The position numbers and the translations under genes are program-made. From NCBI GenBank assembly GCA_013044365.1, contig JABEUP010000135.1, forward strand, positions 1-12,987: a stretch of 12,987 nucleotides of DNA, written 5' to 3'. Positions 1-6,277 of this stretch are shown piece by piece. Every line of letters begins with the position of its first letter. Position 1 is the first letter of the stretch. Below the pieces are notes generated by a model that was not told the DNA's origin, made no database searches, and saw nothing but the letters and a program-made list of their open reading frames with translations. Origin of the DNA: Acidimicrobiaceae bacterium (GTDB taxonomy: Bacteria; Actinomycetota; Acidimicrobiia; Acidimicrobiales; Acidimicrobiaceae).

Positions 1-588
1 ATTTTAAAGTTCACGGCATGGCCACTAGTGATAATCGCAGCAATAGCACTAGCCGTGCGAAACGGATGGAGGCCCGCAATCAAACTCGCTTTGCCGGCCT
101 TTGCCATAATGATCTGGACCTTAGGGGACGAGATAGTTCACAATCTTTCCGCCCTGGTAAACAACGTCATCAAATTCCCTGCAGGGATCGCGATCATGGG
201 TTCGCCCGCAGCTAGCCCCCTCCCGGGGCACCTGCTCGCAAGTATCTGGAAAGGCTATCCGATGATTGCTTTTGCAATCGGCCTGCTCATGGGACTGACA
301 ACACTGGTCTGGATTATTTACCGCACCCCGAGAGTGTCCACCGGAACTTGCTGGCTCTCCGCGTTTGTACTTTTCATAGCTATTCTGATAGCGCCTGCGA
401 CCCGCGTCGGGTACCTACTCTATCCGGTCGATCTCGCGGCATGGGCCTGGGTGCTAACATCTGAAAATGAGTCGGATGTCCCCAGATTTGCCTTGGGACT
501 CCTTAGCAGAAGCCGTGGGAGGAAACCCATGTCAATTGAAAGCCTCACCAAGGAAACTCCCACAGCTGGTACTGGCAAATTCGGTTAG
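1..588 (+). CDS. C-terminal part of a GT87/DUF2029-family membrane glycosyltransferase (5' end outside the window)
   Basis: The reading frame is open from the first base, so this is the C-terminal 195 residues of a longer protein. It is very hydrophobic, with about four membrane-spanning stretches (around residues 7-22, 28-46, 88-108 and 118-135 of the visible part). Two features recall actinobacterial DUF2029/GT87 polyprenyl-phosphate-mannose-dependent mannosyltransferases: a loop reading SPLPGHLLAS, and GYLLYPVDLAAWAW near the end. That family acts at the cytoplasmic membrane on lipid-linked sugars. The catalytic N-terminal half is not visible, so substrate and activity cannot be judged. 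The last 50 residues are polar and probably cytoplasmic. It converges on the rRNA methyltransferase gene with a 65-bp gap. Family assignment is from recall of motifs; another multi-pass glycosyltransferase family is possible. Confidence 0.6.
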   Translation: MLKFTAWPLVIIAAIALAVRNGWRPAIKLALPAFAIMIWTLGDEIVHNLSALVNNVIKFPAGIAIMGSPAASPLPGHLLASIWKGYPMIAFAIGLLMGLTTLVWIIYRTPRVSTGTCWLSAFVLFIAILIAPATRVGYLLYPVDLAAWAWVLTSENESDVPRFALGLLSRSRGRKPMSIESLTKETPTAGTGKFG

Positions 589-653
589 CAATACCCTTGG
601 ATGACGGCCTTGCCCTTTGGGAATACTCAAGCTGGCGGGGAAGACCCCTAACA

Positions 654-1418
654 TTACCTGCCTGAATTCAACCTCTGGCGCATGGCCTCGAACATCAAAA
701 CCGATCCCGCCACACCTACGTTTAACGATTCAGCCCTGGGATCAATGGGTATGGTTATAGAATTATCGACAAGTTCCGAATAGGAAACATTTAATCCGCT
801 TCCTTCGTTTCCAAGAACAACGGCGACCTTGCCAGTGAGATCGAGTTCCCAATATGAGGTCTTGGCATGGGAGGACGTTCCAACTACCACGTAACCCTTC
901 GACTTTAGAAAGCGGTGAACTTCGCTAAAAGAGTCCGCAACCGCAATTGGAATCGTAAATAGTGCTCCGGCACTTGAACGAACGGTTTTTGGGTTGTAAA
1001 TATCCACGCACTGGTCGCAAAGTATCACAGCCGACGCTCCAGCGGCCAGACTGGTCCTAATTATCGTTCCGGCATTGCCGGGATCCCTTACACCTGCCAT
1101 TACCACCACATACGACTCAGGTTCGAGATTCCCTATCTCTACGTCAACATAGGATGCGATTGCCACAATTGATTGAGGACTTACCGAGTCAGCTGCCCTC
1201 TCCAAAGTGCCTGGAAGAACTTCGTAGCTTCGGTAACCAATCTGATCCGCTAAATCCAACACCTTGGTGGCAAGTTCGTTGGAGGAGCGCTCAAAGTAGA
1301 TGGCCTCCAATTCGAGGCCTGCTGTGAGAGCTGACTCGACAGCCCGGGAACCTTCGATAACGAATTTATGCTCGGCCTCGCGCAAAGAACGCCTTCGGAG
1401 AAGTCTCCGAAGGCGCAC
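654..1418 (-). CDS. SpoU/TrmH-family RNA 2'-O-ribose methyltransferase
   Basis: Transfers a methyl group from S-adenosylmethionine to a ribose 2'-hydroxyl of RNA, most likely 23S rRNA (RlmB/TsnR-like). The N-terminal part (about residues 17-90 from the GTG start) fits the SpoU substrate-binding domain and opens with FVIEG. The catalytic trefoil-knot domain follows with all three family motifs: RDPGNAGTIIRT (residues 111-122, with the conserved Asn and Arg), LGNEGSGL (202-209), and ITIPIDP followed by SLNVGVAGSVL (221-241). It sits directly after rplT, a common position for this gene in actinobacteria. The GTG start at 1418 lacks a clear ribosome-binding site. The frame stays open upstream to the rplT stop codon, and its translation (LSFKHQRIV running into RLRRLL) looks like a normal N-terminus of this family, but it contains no ATG, GTG or TTG. 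The start is therefore uncertain. The precise rRNA target is unknown. Confidence 0.88.
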   Translation of the reverse strand: MRLRRLLRRRSLREAEHKFVIEGSRAVESALTAGLELEAIYFERSSNELATKVLDLADQIGYRSYEVLPGTLERAADSVSPQSIVAIASYVDVEIGNLEPESYVVVMAGVRDPGNAGTIIRTSLAAGASAVILCDQCVDIYNPKTVRSSAGALFTIPIAVADSFSEVHRFLKSKGYVVVGTSSHAKTSYWELDLTGKVAVVLGNEGSGLNVSYSELVDNSITIPIDPRAESLNVGVAGSVLMFEAMRQRLNSGR

Positions 1419-1469
1419 AATTCTTTGATGTTTGAATGATAAAGGCGTATTAGCCGTGATAGCTCCTGA

Positions 1470-1835
1470 TCAACTAGAGACCGTAAGTGCCGTACGTGCC
1501 TTGTCAACCAGTACAGAAAAAGCATGTGGATCGGCCACGGCCATGTCTGCTAATACTTTACGATCAATGGTGATTTCGGCAGCTTTCAATCCTGCAATCA
1601 GCCGGGAGTAACTTATCCCATTAACACGGGCCTGCGCATTGATTCGCTGAATCCACAACTGTCGGAACTCACCCTTGCGGGCTCTTCTATCTCGAAAAGC
1701 GTACGCCAACGAATGCAGCACCTGCTCGTTGGCGGACCTGAAACTTCTTGACTTATTGCCGTAGTATCCCTTCGCCTGTTCCAGTACTGCTTTATGGTGC
1801 TTCTTGGCATGTGTTGCCCTTTTTACCCTTGCCAT
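1470..1835 (-). CDS. rplT: 50S ribosomal protein L20
   Basis: Early-binding large-subunit protein that contacts 23S rRNA and is needed for 50S assembly. In several bacteria it also represses its own infC-rpmI-rplT operon. The 121-residue product has the normal family length. It begins MARVKRATHAKKHHKAVLEQ and carries the conserved AKGYYG, FRDRRARKGEFRQLWIQRIN and NGISYSRLI stretches, ending with the usual AVADPHAF region. The ATG at 1835 follows AGGAG with a 5-nt spacer. It lies 43 bp after rpmI and is followed immediately, after its TGA, by an AGGAG motif that seems to serve the downstream methyltransferase. Nothing in the protein is unusual. Confidence 0.98.
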   Translation of the reverse strand: MARVKRATHAKKHHKAVLEQAKGYYGNKSRSFRSANEQVLHSLAYAFRDRRARKGEFRQLWIQRINAQARVNGISYSRLIAGLKAAEITIDRKVLADMAVADPHAFSVLVDKARTALTVSS

Positions 1836-1878
1836 CCCGACTCCTGATCTCGAAACCTAGAAAATAAAATCAATAGAG

Positions 1879-2073
1879 CTAAATGCCCAGCAGCCTACGA
1901 ACTTGACGAAGATCGCCTTTAGCCACGTCCGCTTCCCGCCCTAAACGACGAGTACGTGTTGACGACTTCTTCTCCAACAAGTGAGACCGGTTGGGCCTAC
2001 GGCGGCGAAGTTTGCCAGTTCCCGTAATCTTGAACCGCTTTGCTGCGCCTCGGTCAGTCTTGATCTTCGGCAT
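1879..2073 (-). CDS. rpmI: 50S ribosomal protein L35
   Basis: Small basic protein of the large ribosomal subunit. The 64-residue product begins MPKIKTDRGAAKRFKITGTG and continues with KLRRRRPNRSHLLEKKS, matching the family in sequence and length (usually 64-66 residues). The ATG at 2073 follows AAGGAG with a 6-nt spacer. The open frame continues upstream to 2244, into infC, but the family N-terminus and this ribosome-binding site fix the start here. It is the middle gene of infC-rpmI-rplT. A GC-rich stem-loop lies just before its ribosome-binding site (2092-2114) and could control its translation. Confidence 0.97.
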   Translation of the reverse strand: MPKIKTDRGAAKRFKITGTGKLRRRRPNRSHLLEKKSSTRTRRLGREADVAKGDLRQVRRLLGI

Positions 2074-2091
2074 CCTAAACTCCTTGATTTT

Positions 2092-2114
2092 CCCGGCAGT
2101 ATTCCCAAGCCGGG
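2092..2114 (-). promoter_or_regulatory. Stem-loop upstream of rpmI
   Basis: On the transcribed (minus) strand, CCCGGC and GCCGGG form a perfect 6-bp GC stem around an 11-nt loop. The stem ends 7 nt before the AAGGAG of rpmI. The bases after it are AAAAUC, not a U-tract, so it is not an intrinsic terminator. Operons of this type are known to be controlled by L20 binding to structured RNA between infC and rpmI or in the leader. Whether this stem-loop has that role is inference. Confidence 0.5.
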
Positions 2115-2188
2115 CTCTTTGAACTAAATGTTTGACTTTCCAGAAACTGTGATTGAAAACGGCAAAGCGAACCCTTGCTTTTATATGC

Positions 2189-2800
2189 CTAGCGTGACTT
2201 CCCGTTCGAAGAACTATGCTCCCCGGAAACCGCTGACGACGCATGTTCCTCTTTTGAGGTGTTGGACTTAGTCACACTCCGCTTATCTGGACCTAACACC
2301 ATGATCATGTTTCTACCATCCAGCTTCGGAATTGCTTCCATTTTGCCCACACTTTGGGCTTCCTCCGCTATTCGGTCCAGGATGCTTTTCCCCAACTCTG
2401 GATGGTAAAGTTCCCGGCCTCGAAACATAATCGTGATCTTTACTTTATGACCTTCCTGCAGGAATTTAATTACCTGTCTGGTCTTCGTGTCAAAATCACC
2501 TGCACCGATCTTTGGCCTGTATTTCATTTCCTTAATCTGCGTATTCATGGACTTGCGACGAGATTCTTTAGCCTTCTGGGCCGCGTCAAATTTAAATTTG
2601 CCATAATCCATAATTCGGCAGACCGGGGGAACGGCCATAGGAGCCACCTCGACGAGGTCCAAGTCCATTTGTCTGGCTAACGCCAGCGACTCCTGGAGAC
2701 TCTTTATTCCAAGCTGAGAACCCTCTGGATCTACAAGCCGAACCTCTTTTGCCCTAATTCGCTCATTGATTCGAGGCTCGTTTGTTGTGGGTGCGACTAT
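2189..2800 (-). CDS. infC: Translation initiation factor IF-3, with apparent ATA start codon
   Basis: Binds the 30S subunit, prevents premature 50S joining and proofreads the start codon and initiator tRNA. From the proposed ATA at 2800 the product has 203 residues. The N-terminal domain shows NEPRINERIRAKEVRLVDPE (residues 7-26) and DLDLVEVAP (46-54). The linker and C-terminal domain show CRIMDYGKFKF, KEMKYRPKIGAGDFDTK, KFLQEGHKVKITIMFRGRE and a final MIMVLGP. Start choice: an in-frame TGA lies 6 nt upstream of the ATA, and no ATG, GTG or TTG occurs before Met45, which is deep inside the N-terminal domain. The ATA sits 9 nt after a perfect AAGGAG. Other bacteria use AUU for infC and exploit it for autoregulation. 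ATC and ATT codons slightly downstream are alternatives but are poorly placed. The last 30 residues (174-203) form a polar Ser/Lys/Glu tail beyond the usual end of IF-3. Confidence 0.95.
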   Translation of the reverse strand: MVAPTTNEPRINERIRAKEVRLVDPEGSQLGIKSLQESLALARQMDLDLVEVAPMAVPPVCRIMDYGKFKFDAAQKAKESRRKSMNTQIKEMKYRPKIGAGDFDTKTRQVIKFLQEGHKVKITIMFRGRELYHPELGKSILDRIAEEAQSVGKMEAIPKLDGRNMIMVLGPDKRSVTKSNTSKEEHASSAVSGEHSSSNGKSR

Positions 2801-2815
2801 TCGGCATCACTCCTT
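2798..2815 (-). promoter_or_regulatory. infC ribosome-binding site and non-canonical ATA start
   Basis: On the minus strand, AAGGAG (2815-2810) is followed by 9 nt and then ATA (2800-2798), the first codon of the IF-3 frame that suits a start. An overlapping ATG at 2807-2805 lies only 2 nt from the AAGGAG and opens a 14-codon reading frame in another phase, so it is not a good IF-3 start. Confidence 0.6.
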
Positions 2816-2822
2816 CATCACC

Positions 2823-2846
2823 AACTACAAAATCTCTTTTATAGTT
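2823..2846 (-). promoter_or_regulatory. Leader hairpin before infC with GAGA loop
   Basis: In the minus-strand transcript, bases 2846 to 2823 fold into a 10-bp stem closed by a GAGA (GNRA-type) tetraloop: AACTATAAAA pairs with TTTTGTAGTT through nine Watson-Crick pairs and one U-G wobble. The wobble would be a C-A mismatch in the plus-strand transcript, so the structure favours minus-strand RNA. It ends 7 nt before the AAGGAG of infC. The arm contains TATAAA, which could instead be a -10 promoter element; the sequence alone does not decide. Confidence 0.5.
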
Positions 2847-2889
2847 TCAAACCATACGGGAAAAAGCGAAGACGACAGAATGTCCTGCC

Positions 2890-2895
2890 TATAAT
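2890..2895 (+). promoter_or_regulatory. Possible -10 element for the DUF1844 gene
   Basis: A perfect TATAAT on the plus strand, about 127 bp upstream of the DUF1844 start. No convincing TTGACA-like -35 box lies at the right distance. It would place a transcript start near 2902 with a leader of about 120 nt. Confidence 0.3.
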
Positions 2896-3021
2896 CAACC
2901 CTGAAAACTCTGAGAGCGACAAGGTGGGAGCCAAGACCTGCTTGCCCCGCTTTCTCATTAAACTTCCACAGTAGTCTAACAGCACTATTGGGCATTCGAT
3001 ACCAGAGCGGAGAAATACTAA

Positions 3022-3375
3022 ATGTCAAATACTCCTGATCCCGAAAATTCAAGAACCAACAAAACCAATGAAGCTGGCCAGGAAAAGCTAGCCGAACTTG
3101 ACCGGCTCAGGAATGAAATACTTTCGTCAAGCCCCGAAATCGTTATAGCAAACCATTGCTTTGGACTTTTTGAACTAGCAGCAATCTACCTATCCGACAG
3201 TCCACCCCGCCTAAGGGATGCGACACTTGCGATAGACGCACTTGCCGGTCTGGCCGGATCTATCAAAGGCCGACTTGGCGAATACGAACTGGAAATACTT
3301 GACGGGATATCCCAGCTACGCCTTGCTTTTGTTCAAATGTCTACCCTGTCAACAGAGACAGCTAAAACCGATTAG
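3022..3375 (+). CDS. DUF1844 family protein
   Basis: A 117-residue soluble protein of unknown biochemical role. The core (about residues 35-105) carries VIANHCFGLFELAAIYLS, then PPRLRDATLAIDALAGL, GRLGEYE and LRLAFVQM. This is the DUF1844 pattern, which in actinobacteria is often encoded next to infC. The first 25 residues are polar and probably disordered. No signal peptide or membrane segment is evident. The ATG at 3022 follows GGAG with a 9-nt spacer. It is divergent from infC (221-bp gap from the infC start) and convergent with the cold-shock-like gene, sharing 4 bp at the stop codons. Its conserved position suggests a link with translation, but this is inference. Confidence 0.82.
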   Translation: MSNTPDPENSRTNKTNEAGQEKLAELDRLRNEILSSSPEIVIANHCFGLFELAAIYLSDSPPRLRDATLAIDALAGLAGSIKGRLGEYELEILDGISQLRLAFVQMSTLSTETAKTD

Positions 3376-3599
3376 AGTTTCTCAACTTTCATCGCTTCAA
3401 CCCGACCCTTCATGGCGGGAAAAACTGAGAAGCCAACGGGAGTTCCGACGTCGATGAATCGGCTCCCGTCAGCAATTTGTATACAGTGGAACGCTATTTC
3501 AGAACCATCGGAAGCGGCAATAATGCCCAATCCAGTTAAGTTCGAAAACTCGGCAACAACTCCCCTTCCATTTCCCATGAATAAAAGACTGGAGCGCAT
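3372..3599 (-). CDS. Cold-shock-domain-like small protein
   Basis: A 75-residue protein resembling an actinobacterial branch of the cold-shock (OB-fold, single-strand nucleic acid binding) family. It shows GVVAEFSNLTGLGIIAASDG (residues 13-32), IAFHCIQIADGSRFIDVGTPV (36-56) and a final KGRVEAMKVEKL. The RNP1 and RNP2 motifs are degenerate: the usual KGFGFI is GLGII and the VFVHF-type motif is IAFHCI, so several aromatic nucleic-acid contacts of CspA are absent. The ATG follows the hisG TAG with no gap, so it is probably translated by coupling; an internal ATG (Met8) is possible but has no better ribosome-binding site. It is the last gene of the def-rib-hisG unit. RNA binding is plausible but not shown by the sequence. 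Confidence 0.78.
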   Translation of the reverse strand: MRSSLLFMGNGRGVVAEFSNLTGLGIIAASDGSEIAFHCIQIADGSRFIDVGTPVGFSVFPAMKGRVEAMKVEKL

Positions 3600-4475
3600 C
3601 TATGGAACAATCTTGGAAAGGGGTATTTCCAATATGTCAGTCGCACCGGCATCTTTCAACGCCGGAATTAAAGTATTGATCTGAGATCTGGCAACCACCG
3701 CTTCCACCGCATAGCCAACATCGCCGAATAGTTGGGATATGGTTGGGGCTTTCATAAAAGGTATAGCCTCGATGACCGCATTAAGGTCTCTCCCGCCCAC
3801 ATTCAACTTGACCAAAACGTTTCCACGGGCCTTTAACGTACCAGTAAGAAGAGTCATAATTTGGTTCATTGCATGCGCCTTGGCGGTATCGCGGGCAGCG
3901 TCAGGGTTGGCGATAACCTCAGTATAGGAAACCAGAATGGTGTCAATAATCCGTAGCCCGGCAGCCCTGATCGCACGGCCTGTCTCCGTTATTTCTACTA
4001 TTGCATCAGCAATGTCGGGAATCTTCGCTTCGGTTGCGCCGTAAGAGAGAGATATTTGGGCTGTGATCCCAAGAGAATCGAAATACCTCTTGGTCAAAAC
4101 CGGATACTCAGTGGAAATCCTGACATTCGGCTTCAAGTCTTTACTTGAGCGCACCGGAGAATCATTTGCGACGGCTAAAACAATTCTGATCGGGTTGGAG
4201 GTCGCTTTGGAGTATTGAAGCTGCCCAAGGCTCACTACGTCAGCCCCGGTCTCTTCGATCCAGTCTCTACCGGTAATTCCCAAGTCAAAGAGTCCTTCGG
4301 CAACATAACTGGCTATTTCCTGGGGGCGCAAGATTCGAACCTCGTCGATCCGGGGATCGTCGATTCTTCCCCTGTAATCCACGTCAGAAGCACGTGAAAC
4401 ACCCAGATCTGCCTGAGAAAATAAGTCTAAGGTCGCCTTTTCCAGCGAACCCTTGGGAAGAACTATCCGAAGCAT
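3600..4475 (-). CDS. hisG: ATP phosphoribosyltransferase, long form
   Basis: First, committed step of histidine synthesis: condenses ATP with PRPP to phosphoribosyl-ATP. The 291-residue length marks the long, HisZ-independent, histidine-inhibited form. The catalytic part carries MLRIVLPKGSLEK (1-13), FDLGITGRDWIEE (63-75) and the PRPP loop region SYGATEAKIPDIADAIVEIT (144-163) followed by ETGRAI. The C-terminal regulatory domain (about 218-291) shows NVLVKLNV, AIPFMKAPTISQL and GATDILEIPLSKIV. ATG at 4475 has only a weak GGAACGG upstream. It is 33 bp after ribH and directly abuts the cold-shock-like gene. hisE, a frequent partner, is not in the window. Feedback inhibition by histidine is expected from the family. 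Confidence 0.97.
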   Translation of the reverse strand: MLRIVLPKGSLEKATLDLFSQADLGVSRASDVDYRGRIDDPRIDEVRILRPQEIASYVAEGLFDLGITGRDWIEETGADVVSLGQLQYSKATSNPIRIVLAVANDSPVRSSKDLKPNVRISTEYPVLTKRYFDSLGITAQISLSYGATEAKIPDIADAIVEITETGRAIRAAGLRIIDTILVSYTEVIANPDAARDTAKAHAMNQIMTLLTGTLKARGNVLVKLNVGGRDLNAVIEAIPFMKAPTISQLFGDVGYAVEAVVARSQINTLIPALKDAGATDILEIPLSKIVP

Positions 4476-4508
4476 AAAACCGTTCCGTTCTGCCTAACGC
4501 CACTCAAC

Positions 4509-4997
4509 CTAAATCGACCGCTTCAGGGAAACCATCTCAATCGCCGTCAACGCGAATTCGTAACCTTTGTTCCCTAAAGTAATCTCGCTTCTTTCAATTG
4601 CCTGTTCTATGTTCTCGGTGGTCAGAACTCCAAAGATTGTCGGAACCCCGGTCTCCAAACCAACCTGAGCCACTCCGGATGAGCAAGCATTGACCACCAC
4701 CTCGTAGTGGGTAGTCGCACCCCTAATCACCGAACCCAGACAGATAATTGCACAATAGCGTCCGGTTGACGCCAACCACTTAGCTGCAAGTGGTATCTCC
4801 ATCGCTCCCGGCACCCTGACAAGACGTATATTTCTCTCCGGGGCACCGTGCGCCTTAAGTCCCTTCGTCACACCTTCAATAAGTTCTTTCGTGATGTAAT
4901 CGTTGTAGCGGGAAGCCACCAACGCATAGATATCAGTCCCGCCAATTACCGGTGATCCGGACTCAGCCTGAACATCGGTTTCACTGGGACCAGACAT
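4509..4997 (-). CDS. ribH: 6,7-dimethyl-8-ribityllumazine synthase
   Basis: Penultimate riboflavin step: joins 5-amino-6-ribitylaminouracil with 3,4-dihydroxy-2-butanone 4-phosphate. The 162-residue product shows ALVASRYND (25-33), VPGAMEIPLAA (62-72), the active-site stretch LGSVIRGATTHYEVV (87-101, with His97 as the expected catalytic base), VPTIFGVLTTEN and GNKGYEFALTAIEM near the end. The first 20 residues are a polar extension. ATG follows AGGAAGG with a 9-nt spacer. It lies 45 bp after ribBA. The family forms pentameric or icosahedral assemblies, and its two substrates come from RibD-type chemistry and RibB, both encoded just upstream. Confidence 0.97.
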   Translation of the reverse strand: MSGPSETDVQAESGSPVIGGTDIYALVASRYNDYITKELIEGVTKGLKAHGAPERNIRLVRVPGAMEIPLAAKWLASTGRYCAIICLGSVIRGATTHYEVVVNACSSGVAQVGLETGVPTIFGVLTTENIEQAIERSEITLGNKGYEFALTAIEMVSLKRSI

Positions 4998-5042
4998 TGT
5001 GCGGCACCTTCCTAGACGTCAGTAAAATCACTCTTGGGTAGC

Positions 5043-6272
5043 CTAATCGTCCAATCCGTCTAAAAGGTGACCCATGCGCTCCCTTTTGGTCCGCAGATAA
5101 TTGATATTCTCGGGATTGACTGAAGGTGGTAGCTTTACCCTCTCAACGATATTCAATCCAAATCCTTCAAGCCCACCATATTTTGCCGGATTGTTGGTGA
5201 TCAGACGGGTTTCGGTAATTCCCAAATCCACCAACATCTGAGCGCCAATTCCATATTCTCTCGAGTCAACCGGGAGTCCCAAATCCAAATTTGCATCCAC
5301 AGTATCCCGCCCCTGCTCCTGGAGTGAGTATGCGCGCACTTTGTGAGCCAGGCCAATCCCACGGCCCTCATGACCACGGAGATAGATGACTGCACCGGCG
5401 CCTTCCTTGGCAATCATTTGAAGAGCCGCATCCAACTGTGGTCCGCAATCACAGCGAAGCGAGCCGAAAACATCTCCGGTGAGGCATTCCGAATGCACCC
5501 TGACCAGCACAGGTGAACCATCATCAACATTTCCCATGGTCAGCGCAAGGTGATTTTCACCGTCCAGCACCGACTCGTAAACAATACATGTGAAGTCTCC
5601 ATACACGGTCGGAATCCTCGCAGAGGCACCTTCCACCCGCCTTACCAGCTTGTCCTTTTGGCGGCGATACCTGACCAGCTCGGCAATAGATATCATCACA
5701 AGATTATACGTCTCGCTAAAATTCTTGAGATCCCCGAATCGGGCCATTTGTGACTTGTCTTCGGTCACGATTTCGCACAGAACACCCGCCGCCTCCAGTC
5801 CGGCCGCAATCGCGAGATCTACAGAGGCCTCTGTATGACCAGCGCGCTTTAGGACGCCCCCTTCTTTATACCTGAGTGGGAATATATGGCCTGGACGCAC
5901 GAAATCGGAAGACCTGAAATTCCGGTTGGCCAACGCCCTGATTGTGGCGGACCGGTCGTGGGCGGAGATACCCGTGGTCGTCCCATGCTTGTAGTCAACA
6001 CTTACCGTGAACGCGGTCCTCTGTGACTCAGTATTGTTTGCCACCATGAGGGGAAGCTCAAGTTCATCGAGACGATCACCTTTGACCGCGACGCATATAA
6101 GCCCTGACGTGTGCGCGATAAAAAAAGAAATCGCCTCTGGTGTTGCATACTGCGCTGCCATGATGAGATCGCCCTCATTCTCACGATCTTCATCATCGAC
6201 CACGACAACCATCTCGCCGCGACTAATCGCCGCAATGGCCTCCTCGATGGTTCCAAGTCCCACTGTCATCAT
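5043..6272 (-). CDS. ribBA: Bifunctional 3,4-dihydroxy-2-butanone-4-phosphate synthase / GTP cyclohydrolase II
   Basis: Supplies both starting branches of riboflavin synthesis. The N-terminal DHBP synthase (about residues 5-205) converts ribulose-5-phosphate to DHBP and carries VVDDEDRENEGDLIMAA (24-40), TTTGISAHDR (98-107), RPGHIFPL and GHTEASVDLA. The C-terminal GTP cyclohydrolase II (about 210-400) opens GTP and has the zinc site Cys263, Cys274 and Cys276 in SECLTGDVFGSLRCDCGPQL, then YLRGHEGRGIGL and ITNNPAKYGGLEGFG. Start: the ATG at 6272 touches the AGG of a possible ribosome-binding site, so the next ATG (6269) or the GTG at 6263 may be used instead. It begins 5 bp after ribE ends, which implies coupling. 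Confidence 0.97.
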   Translation of the reverse strand: MMTVGLGTIEEAIAAISRGEMVVVVDDEDRENEGDLIMAAQYATPEAISFFIAHTSGLICVAVKGDRLDELELPLMVANNTESQRTAFTVSVDYKHGTTTGISAHDRSATIRALANRNFRSSDFVRPGHIFPLRYKEGGVLKRAGHTEASVDLAIAAGLEAAGVLCEIVTEDKSQMARFGDLKNFSETYNLVMISIAELVRYRRQKDKLVRRVEGASARIPTVYGDFTCIVYESVLDGENHLALTMGNVDDGSPVLVRVHSECLTGDVFGSLRCDCGPQLDAALQMIAKEGAGAVIYLRGHEGRGIGLAHKVRAYSLQEQGRDTVDANLDLGLPVDSREYGIGAQMLVDLGITETRLITNNPAKYGGLEGFGLNIVERVKLPPSVNPENINYLRTKRERMGHLLDGLDD

Positions 6273-6277
6273 CCTGT

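Noticed and set aside
529..588. In-frame ATG preceded by GGGAGG (6-nt spacer) inside the end of the GT87 gene, which would give a 19-residue peptide
   Set aside because: It is in the same frame as the glycosyltransferase and reads as its polar tail; no evidence of a separate product.
637..648. GGGG-AAGA-CCCC stem-loop between the convergent glycosyltransferase and methyltransferase genes
   Set aside because: Only 4 bp and no T-tract on either side; too weak to call a terminator.
1879..2244. Longer version of L35 extending into infC
   Set aside because: The extra N-terminal residues do not resemble L35, and the ATG at 2073 has a perfect ribosome-binding site and the family N-terminus.
2354..2680. 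108-codon plus-strand open frame opposite infC
   Set aside because: Antisense shadow of a clear IF-3 gene, with no family resemblance.
2763..2807. 14-codon open frame (ATG at 2807) overlapping the infC start, a possible leader peptide
   Set aside because: Its ATG is only 2 nt from the AAGGAG, and no regulatory codon pattern is visible; kept only as an alternative explanation for the start problem.
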